From: Zeus faber
Lineage: Eukaryota; Chordata; Actinopteri; Zeiformes; Zeidae
Assembly: GCA_960531495.1 (NCBI GenBank)
Contig: OY482852.1
Location: 10,004,311 to 10,068,310 of the forward strand
DNA: 64,000 bases
Direction: 5' to 3'
Under the pieces are notes generated by a model. It was not told where the DNA came from, ran no database searches, and saw only the letters and a program-made list of their open reading frames with translations. Positions within the stretch are counted from its first letter, which is position 1. Each line of letters begins with the position of its first letter. Of the stretch, positions 1 to 19,078 are shown piece by piece. Position numbers and translations under genes: made by a program.

Positions 1-26
1 ATGATATAATACAATCGAGAATTTAC

Positions 27-92
27 CAATTCGTCTCTTTGAATCTCGGGAGATTTGTAGACGACCTGCTTCAGCTCCACTGATGTGTTGAT
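27..92 (-). CDS. aplp1: aplp1 exon 14: juxtamembrane segment before the membrane
   Basis: Twenty-two codons, phase 0 to 0: [15 protein letters not shown] then EIQRDEL. EIQRDEL is identical to human APLP1 just before its membrane segment. Acceptor ACCATAG, donor TTG|GTAAAT. The NTS sequon corresponds to human NAS. Confidence 0.85.
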
Positions 93-1874
93 CTATGGTG
101 GTGGTGGGGAGACAGAGACACTTTGAGACAGGGCACAGACTGGGAACAGCGTCTACAAGCGTGTATCCGTCCTAAAGTACGAATCTGAGCGTGTGTCATG
201 GATGTGGCTGAGCTGCGGAGGTCGGCACCTTTTCCTCATATTCATAAGTGGGGCCTCGATCAGACGTGGTGTAGTCGTATTCCTCCACTGCGGACGGACG
301 CAAATGGAATGCGGTTAAAAGCGGCGATCGCCGGTAAACAAGGAGGCGGCGATGATGACACAGCCATGAAAAAGATTTAATCATTTTACAAACCATGTTG
401 GTATAACAAATCGTGCTCACCTTTCTTATTGGCCTGTGGTTCTGTGAAGAGAATAAATGGAGAAAAACACATTTACGACAATGACTGGGTGGAACTATCT
501 GCCTGTTTCTCTGTCTGTCTGTCCATCTGTCTGTCCGTCTGTCTGTCTGTCTGTCTGTCCGTCCGTCTATCCATCTATCTATGAAATATAGATACACTAA
601 TGTTATATTGGAATCACTCTATTGTGCATTTCTCTGAGCAGACACCAGAGGGCGCTGTCACAGTTTCCTTTACGGTAGAGTCACTGATGTGGAAACACCG
701 TTTTGATTTATTCATGTATGTGTCATACACACGTGTGTATGACACACATAGAGATGGACAGTGTGCGTGTGTGCGTCTGTGTGCGCACGCGCTCCGTTAC
801 CGATGCGGGGAGGGTAGGGTCTGTCTTGGAAGGCGCGCTCCTCCTCCTCTTCGTCGTCCTTCTCCTCCTCGCTCTCGGCCGGCAGCAGCTCCTCGGTGGT
901 GCGCGTCTCGGAGAAGGAGGTGGTCATCAGCTCGCTGATGTCGCCGCGCTCCGCCTTCACCAGCTCCTCTGCAGGAGAACGTCAGAAACGAAACCATGTT
1001 GGTTCCCACCGTGAGCGCCCTCGCTGAAGGCTTTACTATCTAGAACGGGGATGGGGCTTAAAATGCAAGACCTTCAATAGATTTGTTTATCTATTCAGCG
1101 TCAGTACAAATAAAGGTACATTTTTCTTTTTGTTTGTTTGTTTAAATAGATTTTTTGTATAGACAGGTTAGAGACGTTTTAGTTTTAAAGCAGTGTGTGA
1201 CCCTGGACTCAGTGTTTCTGGTATTTAAATAAACAGTATATATACAAATTGGTGCTAAAAACGTATCGTGAAGGAACCGACACGGTAATATTTTTTAAAC
1301 CACACCCAGTCCTTGTATACAGACGCTGTCAGTAAATAAGTGTCACGTACGGATGTCGTCGTGGAGCTCCTCGGCCAGGGCGGGGACCTTGTAGAGCAGA
1401 GTGAGACTCTGGTTCATCCGCTCCTCGATCACGTGGAGATGTGTGTAGACCTGGGGAGGAGAATCACTTCCACCTTAAGAGACGGCTGCTCGCTCCTCCT
1501 GCGCGGCTGCAGCATCGACAAATCCCTAAACTAACTGGGTTCAGTGAGAGTGGAGCTCCGCATGCGAGAAAAAAAACAAAACATCCGCCAGTATGTCTGG
1601 ACAGCGCACGGGGCCCGGGGTTCGCGACCGCCCAGCCGATCTCGCACGGCCGCCGGTTGACCCGCGGACCCCGGCAAACCCGATGCCCCGCGGCGGATTC
1701 TCTCCCAGGGGGAAACGTTAAAGGGACGTGCGCGCACGGACCTGGAACTTCATCTGCTCGGCCTTCTGGGGGTCGACGGCCTCGATGTGCTGGTAGTGTC
1801 TGAGCGTGTGTCGGCGGTCCTTCTGCTCGGCCGCCATGTACCTCTTCAGCGCCTGCAGCACGCGCGCCGGCTGC

Positions 1875-1952
<78 letters not shown>

Positions 1953-2245
1953 TGGATTACTAAGATTAAAGCATTTTTACACACGTCTTAGCACTTAATC
2001 TAGTATGTAGCACCATATATAGCACTTATGTATCGGGGTGGCCGAGGTTGACAAAATTAAATATAGGTATATTTATTTTATCCTTAATTGATCATTTGAC
2101 CATCAGCGCTTTCATACCATATTTACAATTTACAGAAAACTCTATGAAGAAGTGAAGATGCATTACATTACTGTAATGCAGCCTTAAAGGCAACATCTAA
2201 TTATATCAGCATATTACAATCACAACCAAAGAACGATGTATGTAC

Positions 2246-2293
<48 letters not shown>

Positions 2294-3133
2294 GGTAAAA
2301 TAGTATAGTATAGGGCTAGGAGATATATTGTTATAATATTCATGTCGTCAATATTAATATCACCCAGACCTATTATTTCAAACACAGCAAATTAGTCCAA
2401 AGCAGGTACCCGATATTAGACATTGATATCAGACCTTTTGGATAATTTTTTTTTTTTATGAATTTCAGCTTTATCCCCTGTGGGGTCTGACCTGTGGCGG
2501 CTGACTCTGCACGGCGCTCAGGTAGCTCTCCAGCGCCAGGCGGCGGTTGTTGTTGAGCGTGGCGACCACGCGGGCCAGGTGCGTCTCCACCAGCCTCTGC
2601 CGCTCGCCAGCGACCTGCTCCTCCAGCGTCTGCAGCACCGACTGGAAGTGCTGCTCGTGGAGGAGTGAGTGAGAGGAGAGCCAGAGAAAAGCGATGTGAA
2701 GTGTGTGTGTTTTGTTTTTAATGAGATACAGTACATTTAAATTCAGAGGTGGAAAGTCCGGGTTCAGAAAGTAAAACTCCACTCCACTCCACTTTTGAGT
2801 CAACCGTCCGTGTGGATCGGCTGATTAGCATCGACACAGAGGTCCAAATAAAGAGCGAAAACAACCGTATCTGTACACGGCTGGAGCAAAAACACACATG
2901 GAGGTCGTAGAGCAATGGACAAAATCACGGCTCAGTGGTTGAAGCTCACCTCATTGAGGTCCTGACGCTGATACTTTGGGAGATTCTTCGACTGGTTGTC
3001 TGCCTCCGCCCATTCCTTCATGATCTACGGGAGAAGAAATGACAAAGTTCAACATTTTTTTTTTCACATGCAGTCACGCATGTACGGTACAGTAAAACGA
3101 TAAAGAGCTTACTAACTAACGAACGAACGAACG

Positions 3134-3175
<42 letters not shown>

Positions 3176-6100
3176 TAAAATAAAATAATATAGTAATAAA
3201 ATAATAATAAAATAAAGTAAATAAACTCAATAAATAATAATTAAAGAAAATCATATTATAATAAAATTTTATAAAAAAATATAAACACTAATTAACTGAT
3301 GAAATAAATAATAATTAAAGAAATAGAATATATTAAAATAAATTGAAATGATACTGTATATTAATATAAAATCTGAAATGAATATTAAAGAAAGCAAATC
3401 TATAAGCAAAAAATATCAAAATTATATCATGTATGCATATGTACAATATATGTATGTATGTAAAATATGCAACAGAGTATGTGCAATGTGAATAATAAAA
3501 GGGAATAATAATAATAATTATGATGTGCAATGTTCACTGGTGGAATAAGAAGTTTGTCACCGTCACAGCCTTTTAAGCCAAAATAACAACATACATATTG
3601 AAACAAAAAGTTTCAAAAATGTTGGCACCATCTTCCAAAATCCACTCTAAAAAAACATAAACAATACCCAGGCCTCTGCAGCTAAACGCTCCCCCAAGGG
3701 CGGTGAGACGAAGGGAAACGCGATGAAGGGAAACGCGAAGGCCTCGACACAAATTATTGGATCCAAAACGAGTGTCCAAAAGAGGCTTTCCTCGCCAGAG
3801 ACCGCCCCTCGTTCTTCCCGCCTCTCACCTCGTTGATGCGCTTCATCCTCCTCTCCTCCAGGTCCATCTTGGCACGCAGGAAGTTGGCGTGCTCGCTGTC
3901 ATCCCCCGGCATCTCGAAGTACACGTCGACGCCGTCGGTGGGGCGTGGTGTGGGCACTGGAGCGAGGGAGAAGGAAGAAGAAGAAGAAGAAGAAGAAAGA
4001 AGATTTTTTATTTTGTTGTTTTGGTTTTTTTTGTTTTAGAGGGAGAAGAGAGCGAACGGAACATCAAACAAGCGGGATGAGGGAGGGAGGCAGAAAAGTG
4101 CTCGGACGTTTGATTAATTGGGGTTGCAAAAAGCTGAGGCGGGAATTGGCTCGGAAGCTGAGGAAAGGTTAAATGCGGAGGTGAAATTATCGTTTCGGCG
4201 TATGAGGAATCTGAGCTGGCCGACCATTGTTGTTTTAGTAGTGATGTTAATCCAATCCAACATCTTTTTTTTTCAATCAATAAATCTATCAATGAATGAA
4301 TGAATGAATCAATCAATCAATCAACCTTTATTTCACCGTAAGAAAACGATTGAGGAAGAATTCTGATTTACAATGGTGTTGAGTTACGACAGCAATTAAA
4401 ATACAGTCAGACGCAAATATGTGCCTCGAAGACAGAATAAGCAAATAAAATCGGGGATAAAAAAAAAATAAATACTAACCTATCAAAAACAACAACGAGT
4501 TGGCTTGCAGATTGCACAAAAACGGAGGGACTTTTGTCCCGACCGGTGGGGATGTTGATGGAGATTTAATTTGCCAGCGAGCGCCGAGGCTGCGTGCACC
4601 GTGTCAAAACTGATGAGAGATGAGTGGGATATTTAACGAGGAGGGATTCCTAAATAAATAAATACAGGGACTAAGATCAAGAAGTGGCTATTAACGGCCG
4701 TCAATGAAGCCGTTGACCAAAAAACCCTGTCCACTCCGCAGAGAAGCCACCGCCTGTAAAAAGACCGCCAGCGAGCGAGGGAGGGAGGGAGGGAGGGACG
4801 GGCGAGGGGAGGGGAGGGAGCAAAGCGAGGTGGGGGGGGGGACAACACTCACAGCTGTCTCCCCTTGTCAGGGGTGGGGAGTTGCTGGGTTTGCGGCTCT
4901 GGCCTTTCTCATAGTAGAGAGACTCCAGATAGTCTGACTCCTGGTACAGACCTGAGTCGATGGGGTAGTCATACTGCTCTGGCTCTTTCACCGCCGCCAG
5001 CTCCTCCACCTCCTCCTCCTCCATCTCCTCCTCTCCATCCTCTTCCGCTTCCTCCTCCTCTTCCCCCTCTTCCTCTTCTTCCGCCTCATCCCCGACCTCC
5101 TCCTCCTCCTCCTCCTCCTCCTCCGCCTCCTCCTCCTCCACCACCTCGTCGTCTTCCTCCTCCATGTCGGCCTCGTCCACGTCCGCATCGGGGGAGGGAC
5201 TGGGCGTGGCCGGCAGCGCTTTGACCCTGGTGAAACGGGGGGCGGGGCGCGGAGGTTGATCTTAAATCCGACACCTCGCCATCGTCACCACTTTCACGTC
5301 CGTCAAATGAGTTTTTGGAATTCTATTTATTTATTTATTTATTTTCGGGGGACTTACACAGAGTTTGTCTTCCCGCCGGACTGAGGCGTGAGGGTCTGGG
5401 GGCCGGCGGGGAGGGCGTCGGCTCCTTCCGTCTCGCCCTTGCCGCTGGATCCCCCCCGGCCGGGGCAGCACACGTACTCCACCCCCCGGAAACGGTCTCC
5501 GCACTGCAGCAGCATCCCATAGCTGTGCAGCTCCAGGCCGTCTGCGGTGCACACCTGAGCGCGGCGGGTGGAGATTTAGAGGCATCGTTCCATATCGAGA
5601 TGAGTCCAAACTACTGATACATTGATGTACAACTTGGCTATTCACATGTGTCAAAACCAAGACCGTCGACACTGTAATAACATGTTAATAACATCACAGT
5701 CATTCACATCTACTCATCCATACTTATCCATGCCCGTAGTGAAAAAAACAACAACATTTGTACATCAACCACAAGTGTGAAGTGTGAGGTGTATGCTTAA
5801 TTTTTTTTGCCGTTGATTTTTGATTTTTAGGTTTATTCTTCACTCGGTTTTTACTGCTTAAATCTTTCAGGTTAATACTCATTAAAATGTTTTCCACTTT
5901 TCAGATTTTTTATTTATTTATCATTTTATTGTCTACAGTTAACTGTACACAAAAACAGTTTTTATTGTATATTTCATCTTTTCCCATATATTGCCATGTG
6001 TCCTTTTTATATTTTTATTTTTTCTTTACATATTTCTTTAATATTGTTTGTTATTCTTACTACCTATTGTTCTTACTACCTATTGTTTTGTATTATATTG

Positions 6101-6488
6101 TATATATATTTATCCATCCATACAAAAATATTCCATCTGTATTAATATTTATACGACCAACAAGGATTCGACAAGATTTAAAACCAGACCTTGGAACTGG
6201 CTTTAACAGTGGTAAAAAAAAGGAGTTTGTAAATAAATAAATACAGATGCGGAGGCGGGCCAGACGGCCTTTTCATAAAGAAAGCACCGGTGACGAATGT
6301 TTAAAGGTTTCGGGGAAGGTGCGACGTGGTGTCACTCCCACCTCCTTGGCGATGTTATGCCAGTAGACGTAACTCTCGCAGGTGTCCATCTGCTCCTGGT
6401 GGAGGAAGCGGCAGCGGTCGGGGACGAGCAGCGCCTCGCTCCCGTACTCCCCCTCTGCAGCGTGGGCGAGCGAGCCGTCGCAGCAGAG

Positions 6489-6554
<66 letters not shown>

Positions 6555-7481
6555 ACGAGGGCAAAGAGGACAGAGTTTAGATTTTGAACCAAACATGACC
6601 GAACTAAAGCGTTTTGTTTATGCACAAGCACAGAAAAACACATTGTTCATTAATAAGAAATGAGGAATGAGGGATTCAAAGAGATAAAATAAGATCAGAT
6701 AACATGACATTTTGTTCATGCCCGGGGGGCTTGGGGGGGTTGGGGAGGGGGGTTCAAGTGATTGGGAAGAGGAAACAGGGGAAGAAAAACTAACTAACGA
6801 AAATAATTTTTGAATTTTAGAAGAACATATTATGTTGAATAATGAATTAACATCAGGCGGTTTGGAATTCCTCAGTGGGTCAAGAACTGGGCGATAATGA
6901 AAAAATCAAAAATAAGAATAATTTTGACCGGATACCTCTATATTGACAATATGATGATGATTTGGGGGGTGCCTTTTTTTTGGAGATTTCCCTTAATATG
7001 ATGTCTGAGCAGAAAGAGACGTTCATTGGAGATTTCACTCCAGCAGAACGGTGTGAGGGGCTGAGACGTTCCACTTGAGACGAGCGGAAGGCAAAAAGCG
7101 TGGTTAAAGCCCCTTGCCAGAGACGGTCCAGATGCTTTCGGTGATTCAAGGACACGGCGGTGAGGGGAGGCCGCAAGTCATGAAATGTTAATTAGCACGA
7201 TGTGCGTAGCCACGGTATATATAGATGCCTGTGTGCATTCTCTACGGACACGCTTTCAGATATATTCAAGTAAACAAACCAAAACTGAGAGACTCAAAGA
7301 GCAGCATGTGTGCGTCTTGGCACAGGTGGAGGAAAAGTATGAATTTGGATTTGAATGCAGTTAAACTTTTTGACGACTGTTATGTATCTATCTCTCTATC
7401 TGTGTCTGTCTGTCTGTCTGCCTGCCTACCATTCTATCTATCTATCTGTCTATCTGTCTGTCTCTCTGTCTCTCTGTCTGC

Positions 7482-7515
<34 letters not shown>

Positions 7516-7537
7516 GTCTGTCTGTCTGTCTGTCTTC

Positions 7538-7590
<53 letters not shown>

Positions 7591-9173
7591 ATTGGTTGGT
7601 ATTTATCATGGTATTTGAAATGGTTCTGTACATGGACAACAATTGCATTTTAACCACTTGACAAAAAACAACAAGGTTAAATGCACCAAAAGTGACAGTC
7701 ATGCTTATGGTGTTATAGCTTTGTTCAGATTTTGGGGGCAGACCTCTTACCTAGACAGCGGTAGGGCAGGACTATGAAGGAGCGCGTCTGGCAGTGTCCC
7801 CAGCCCTTCCTGCACCAGGCGGGGATGGTGACGGGGATGGACGACTCCTCCACGTGGGAGATCTGCAGAGCCGGGTACATCTGGACGCACGGACACATGC
7901 GGACAGACAGACATGCAGACAGACAGACATGCAGACAGACAGCACAAGAACCGGGCAGAACAAAGGGATTTAGGACACAGGGGGCAGCAGATAGAAGACA
8001 AATTGTCCCCAGGGGAGGTTTGAGGAAGGTAGGGTGGGAGCAGAATAAAAACAGTGGGATTATGAACCCCCCCCCCCCGCAAAAGAGAGAGAGAGAGCGA
8101 GAGAGACAAGGGAGAGAGTCCTTCACCCACCAAGCACTTTGATATGGCAGTGTTTGGCCTTTTGCCAAAGACATGCTATGGGCTACGGCTTCATTGAAAA
8201 TCCTCGTGTTTCAATATTCCTTATTTTTTACATTTGAGGACTTTCAGTTTAATTCTGATCCGATGATTTGAAGCACAAAACCGTAATGAGGTTTAATGTC
8301 ATGAGAGATGGAGTTGGCACGGGGGCCTGAATGCATGCTCCGATGCTTTATTCACAAATGTCAAGGAAAAACGGGAGGCTTTTGTGGAAAAGCAATCACA
8401 GATGCATAATGTGCCGGGTAATCGCATTACAGTCAATTGAATTGCATGACTGCCGTTTTCTGTATCGGCTGTGCCCAATTAAGCCTCCAGATGGCGCATG
8501 GCCACGCTTCACAATACTCTAATAAACCAATGTTCGGGACAGGAAACACTGTGTACCATTGATTACTTCACAATAGGCTTTAATGATTAGACAACAGGTA
8601 GTAGGAGAGAGGGATGGTGGTACATACGTCAGGGAAATATCGAAAAATATTTCCAATATACCAACATCACTTCACTATATATGGTAAAAATATATAGATA
8701 GGACGGGTACGTGGAACGACAAATCAAGTTAGGAAAAAAGGAAATCATTACCTTATTGGTGACACTGTGCTTGGTTGTGTTTGCTAGATCTACTCTTACA
8801 ATGTATTGCTGATTAGGTGCTACATTCTCCCGGAGCCCGGGCCCCGATGCCACTAAGTACTCAGCCATTAGAGACATTCTAATTCTGATAATGCTGATGT
8901 TAGTAGTATCGATCTAGGTGTTCATTACAGTCCTCGGGGTTCACTTTTTTTATTCTCTCGCAAGCCCGTAACGCGGTGCCGAGATCCCTACCTCCTGACA
9001 GTAGGAGAGGATTTGGCTGGGCACGGTGAAGCAGCCCTGGTGTCCCTGGGGGTCCGGCTCCCACTGGCCGCTCTCCGTGTTCATGTGGAGCAGCTGACGG
9101 CCGCAGAACATGGCAATCTGAGGCTCCGCCGCCAGCGGGCCCGGTCCATTCACCTCGGCCATGGCCAGAGCCT

Positions 9174-9244
<71 letters not shown>

Positions 9245-10780
9245 AGAGAGACAATAGGATGTTTTTATGTAGTCCCAAACAAGAAGTGAATGGGAAAAAT
9301 CTGACTTTAAAATGCTTCCAAGTATGGACTGAGCAACGGCGGGTGTATGAGAAAGGATGTGAAATAACTAAAAAACACTCCAGCGTGGAAGAAGGATGCG
9401 CGTGGACTACCAAACCTAATGCACCGGTTGAGTGGACCCTTCTTTTAAGAGCACGTCGGCTGAGCCCAAGTTTAGAAAAGATCCATTAAAGGCCTCTAGT
9501 TGCAGTAACCTTGAAGTACGCGACAGCGGGAACCGATAAAAAGCCGGGGCTATTGAGCGGCGGCCAAACCCCCTCCGGTTTTAACCGCCAGTCAAGGGCC
9601 GAGAAAAGAAGGGAAAGGGTTGAAGAACCGCGAGGATACAACATGGCACATACGAGGCGGCCCTCTCTCCCAGCCTCTCTACACCGGCCTTCTCCAGGCA
9701 GCTTTCTAGGATGTCGCTATCGATCGAGGGATACGCCGACTCTGCCTCTGCGGGGGCCCCCTGGGGACCCCACACAGAGGAACAAACAACAGCTGGGGCC
9801 GGGAGTCAGGTGTTAATACAAGCTCATTGACCGCTGGGCCACTTCACTACATTAACACACAGCGAAGAGGGAGCCCAGGGATTTAGGAGGGCAGAAAAAC
9901 GAGAAAGGGGGCGAGCGAGGGAGGGGGCGGGGGGCTGGGGGGAGGACAGAGCTCCGAACATAGCGCCGGTATCGACTTCAGCCCTCGCAGAACTTACCTG
10001 AGGAGACAACATTCCCCGGCCGCCACGCGAAATCGCGCACGAGCTCGGGATGAGTCATCTCTTGCGGGAGAAAAAAATAATAATAATAAACGGCGGTGAA
10101 TTATATATCAAGCGAAAAGTCTCGCATAAAACAAGTCCTTCAGTGTATTGCACGTAGCCCCGCGGGGCGAGGCTGATGTAAGAGGCAACGGGTACCTCTG
10201 AGGGCGTATTTTGCGGGAGTGGAAAACCCATCCCCCGGAAAAGCGGCAGGGCGCTGTTTGTTATCGGAACCTACGAAATGGCAACCCCACAACTTGGAGC
10301 CTGTGAATGGCTCGCGTACTTTTATCTCGGCGGAGTGACAGGCTGACTGACAGATGAGATGAGCAGCGCTGAGCCAATTAGAAGACGGATGCCCAAAGGG
10401 AAGGAAGGGGAAGGGGGAGAGAAAGCCCCAGCGACTGACGCCTGATCAAAGTGGAACCCTGACTCGGCGACTGCGGCTCGAGTGTTTGAAGTTCTAATTA
10501 AAATTTATGTTGAAAATAAATAAATATTTTAAGAGCATCAAATGGGTAAATATACAGTACATAGCGCAAGACCAGGAGTCCATGCATTACAATGGGGCTC
10601 CAGATGGGAGTCAAATCTATGGAAATTGAGCGAGTGGGAATAAAAATAAATACATATACATAGGGATGGATAAACCCGGCGGAAAAAATGGTCCTCGGAC
10701 ATCAAAGCTAAAGTTTGAATTACCGGCATCAGCATCATCAACACGCCGCATAAACTAAGCCGGCCAAACTCCATAGCCAT
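27..10780 (-). CDS. aplp1: aplp1, amyloid precursor-like protein 1 (14 coding exons, 3' end off window)
   Basis: Type I membrane glycoprotein of the APP family, acting in neuronal and synaptic adhesion. Joined exons in minus-strand order: 10780-10724, 9171-8992, 7880-7751, 6454-6342, 5554-5358, 5226-4853, 3956-3829, 3024-2950, 2650-2492, 1870-1742, 1450-1351, 968-801, 287-229, 92-27. They sum to 1935 nt (645 codons) and keep phase at every join. Seen: signal peptide (1-22), growth-factor-like domain with six Cys (about 29-121), copper-binding domain with six Cys (about 122-195), acidic Glu-rich stretch (about 240-340), E2 helical domain (about 355-560), juxtamembrane segment with an NTS glycosylation site. 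There is no Kunitz exon, and segments such as [17 protein letters not shown] and EIQRDEL match APLP1 rather than APP or APLP2. The membrane segment and NPTY tail must lie left of base 1. Family call is firm; the paralogue call is strong. Confidence 0.93.
229..287 (-). CDS. aplp1: aplp1 exon 13: juxtamembrane linker
   Basis: 59 nt, phase 1 to 0: [12 protein letters not shown] then PTYEYEEK. Acceptor CGTCCGCAG; donor AAG|GTGCCG is weak. The donor was chosen because the next exon then continues YEYEEK-INTSV, in line with human APLP1 YERKVNASV. Confidence 0.75.
511..584. repeat. CTGT/CCGT/CTAT microsatellite
   Basis: Imperfect tetranucleotide array in the intron between aplp1 exons 12 and 13. 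Confidence 0.9.
801..968 (-). CDS. aplp1: aplp1 exon 12: acidic linker after E2
   Basis: 168 nt, phase 1 to 1. Encodes [39 protein letters not shown] and a Glu run. [11 protein letters not shown] parallels APP TETKTTVELLP. Acceptor CCTGCAG, donor ATCG|GTAACG. Its symmetric phase would let it be skipped without a frame change. Confidence 0.88.
1351..1450 (-). CDS. aplp1: aplp1 exon 11: end of E2 domain
   Basis: 100 nt, phase 0 to 1. Encodes [20 protein letters not shown] then [13 protein letters not shown], matching the family HVIEERxNQSL motif with its NQS glycosylation site. Donor C|GTACGT. Confidence 0.93.
1742..1870 (-). CDS. aplp1: aplp1 exon 10: E2 domain
   Basis: Forty-three codons, phase 0 to 0. 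Includes [19 protein letters not shown] and [18 protein letters not shown]. Acceptor CCTGCAG sits directly behind a (CT)n microsatellite; donor CAG|GTCCGT departs from consensus. Confidence 0.94.
1877..1949. repeat. (GA)n microsatellite at aplp1 exon 10 acceptor
   Basis: About 36 GA units. On the sense (minus) strand this is (CT)n ending 6 nt before the acceptor AG of exon 10, so it doubles as the polypyrimidine tract. Confidence 0.95.
2250..2290. repeat. (AT)n microsatellite
   Basis: About 20 AT units in an aplp1 intron. Confidence 0.9.
2492..2650 (-). CDS. aplp1: aplp1 exon 9: E2 domain, heparin-binding helix
   Basis: Fifty-three codons, phase 0 to 0. Includes [37 protein letters not shown] and [16 protein letters not shown]. 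Acceptor CGAGCAG, donor CAG|GTCAGA. Confidence 0.95.
2736..2905. repeat. probable dispersed teleost repeat fragment
   Basis: Begins AGAGGTGGAAAGTCCGGGTT, a stretch I recall as recurrent in teleost genomes. The class is uncertain and the ends are approximate. Confidence 0.3.
2950..3024 (-). CDS. aplp1: aplp1 exon 8: E2 domain
   Basis: Twenty-five codons, phase 0 to 0: [20 protein letters not shown] then QDLNE. Matches the family segment [19 protein letters not shown]. Acceptor CCCGTAG, donor GAG|GTGAGC. Confidence 0.93.
3117..3175. repeat. (AACT/AACG)n microsatellite
   Basis: Fourteen or so tetranucleotide units in the intron between aplp1 exons 7 and 8, followed by AT-rich sequence. Confidence 0.9.
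3829..3956 (-). CDS. aplp1: aplp1 exon 7: start of E2 domain
   Basis: 128 nt, phase 1 to 0. Encodes [19 protein letters not shown], then [18 protein letters not shown] and KRINE. The [10 protein letters not shown] and MDLEERRM stretches are specific to APLP1. Donor GAG|GTGAGA. Confidence 0.95.
4853..5226 (-). CDS. aplp1: aplp1 exon 6: acidic domain
   Basis: 374 nt, phase 2 to 1. After [20 protein letters not shown] comes a low-complexity Glu/Asp run of about 60 residues encoded largely by GAG/GAA, then [27 protein letters not shown] and PPLTRGDS. Acceptor TTCACCAG, donor CAGCT|GTGAGT. The Glu run is a trinucleotide repeat on the DNA level and may vary in length. Confidence 0.9.
5358..5554 (-). 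CDS. aplp1: aplp1 exon 5: copper-binding domain, second part
   Basis: 197 nt, phase 0 to 2. Contains [19 protein letters not shown] followed by VCC, closing the copper-binding domain, then a Gly/Pro-rich linker. Donor taken as CTCTGT|GTAAGT, because it fits consensus and joins exon 6 in frame. Confidence 0.92.
6342..6454 (-). CDS. aplp1: aplp1 exon 4: copper-binding domain, first part
   Basis: 113 nt, phase 1 to 0. Encodes [15 protein letters not shown] then [11 protein letters not shown] and YWHNIAKE. Acceptor GCTGCAG, donor GAG|GTGGGA. Of the APP copper-ligand histidines, the one after CES is Tyr here, while the WH histidine is kept; human APLP1 also lacks the first histidine. Confidence 0.93.
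6492..6553. repeat. (GA)n microsatellite upstream of aplp1 exon 4 acceptor
   Basis: About 30 GA units. On the sense strand it is (CT)n about 38 nt before exon 4. Confidence 0.95.
6724..6753 (+). other. G-quadruplex-forming motif
   Basis: Four G runs of six, seven, four and six separated by loops of one to three bases, on the plus strand, which is the template strand of aplp1. Located in the intron between exons 3 and 4. Confidence 0.7.
7388..7591. repeat. (CTGT)n/(CTAT)n microsatellite
   Basis: About 200 bp of compound tetranucleotide repeat in the aplp1 intron between exons 3 and 4. Confidence 0.95.
7751..7880 (-). CDS. aplp1: aplp1 exon 3: second half of growth-factor-like domain
   Basis: 130 nt, phase 0 to 1. 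Starts [12 protein letters not shown] and carries the WC, HC and RCL cysteines that complete the six-Cys fold. Acceptor CGTCCAG, donor CTAG|GTAAGA. Confidence 0.94.
8992..9171 (-). CDS. aplp1: aplp1 exon 2: start of growth-factor-like domain
   Basis: Sixty codons, phase 0 to 0. Contains [17 protein letters not shown] and WEPDPQG, the family signature, and the first three Cys of the domain. Acceptor CCCTAG is fed by a long (CT)n tract; donor GAG|GTAGGG. Confidence 0.95.
9177..9251. repeat. (GA)n microsatellite at aplp1 exon 2 acceptor
   Basis: About 36 GA units. On the sense strand a (CT)n tract runs to within about 6 nt of the exon 2 acceptor and must serve as its polypyrimidine tract. Confidence 0.95.
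10724..10780 (-). CDS. aplp1: aplp1 coding exon 1: signal peptide
   Basis: Nineteen codons, [19 protein letters not shown], followed by donor GTAATT. Joined in phase 0 to exon 2, which begins ALAMAEV, it gives a hydrophobic signal peptide with a likely cut after ALA (residue 22). A second Met at codon 3 is the other possible start. The 5' UTR and promoter upstream were not placed. An in-frame read-through past the donor also stays open, which hides the exon end. Confidence 0.75.

Positions 10781-19078
<8,298 letters not shown>

Noticed and set aside
27-10780. Identity as app or aplp2
   Set aside because: No Kunitz exon, and [32 protein letters not shown] with SVLQTLEEQ and EIQRDEL fit APLP1 best.
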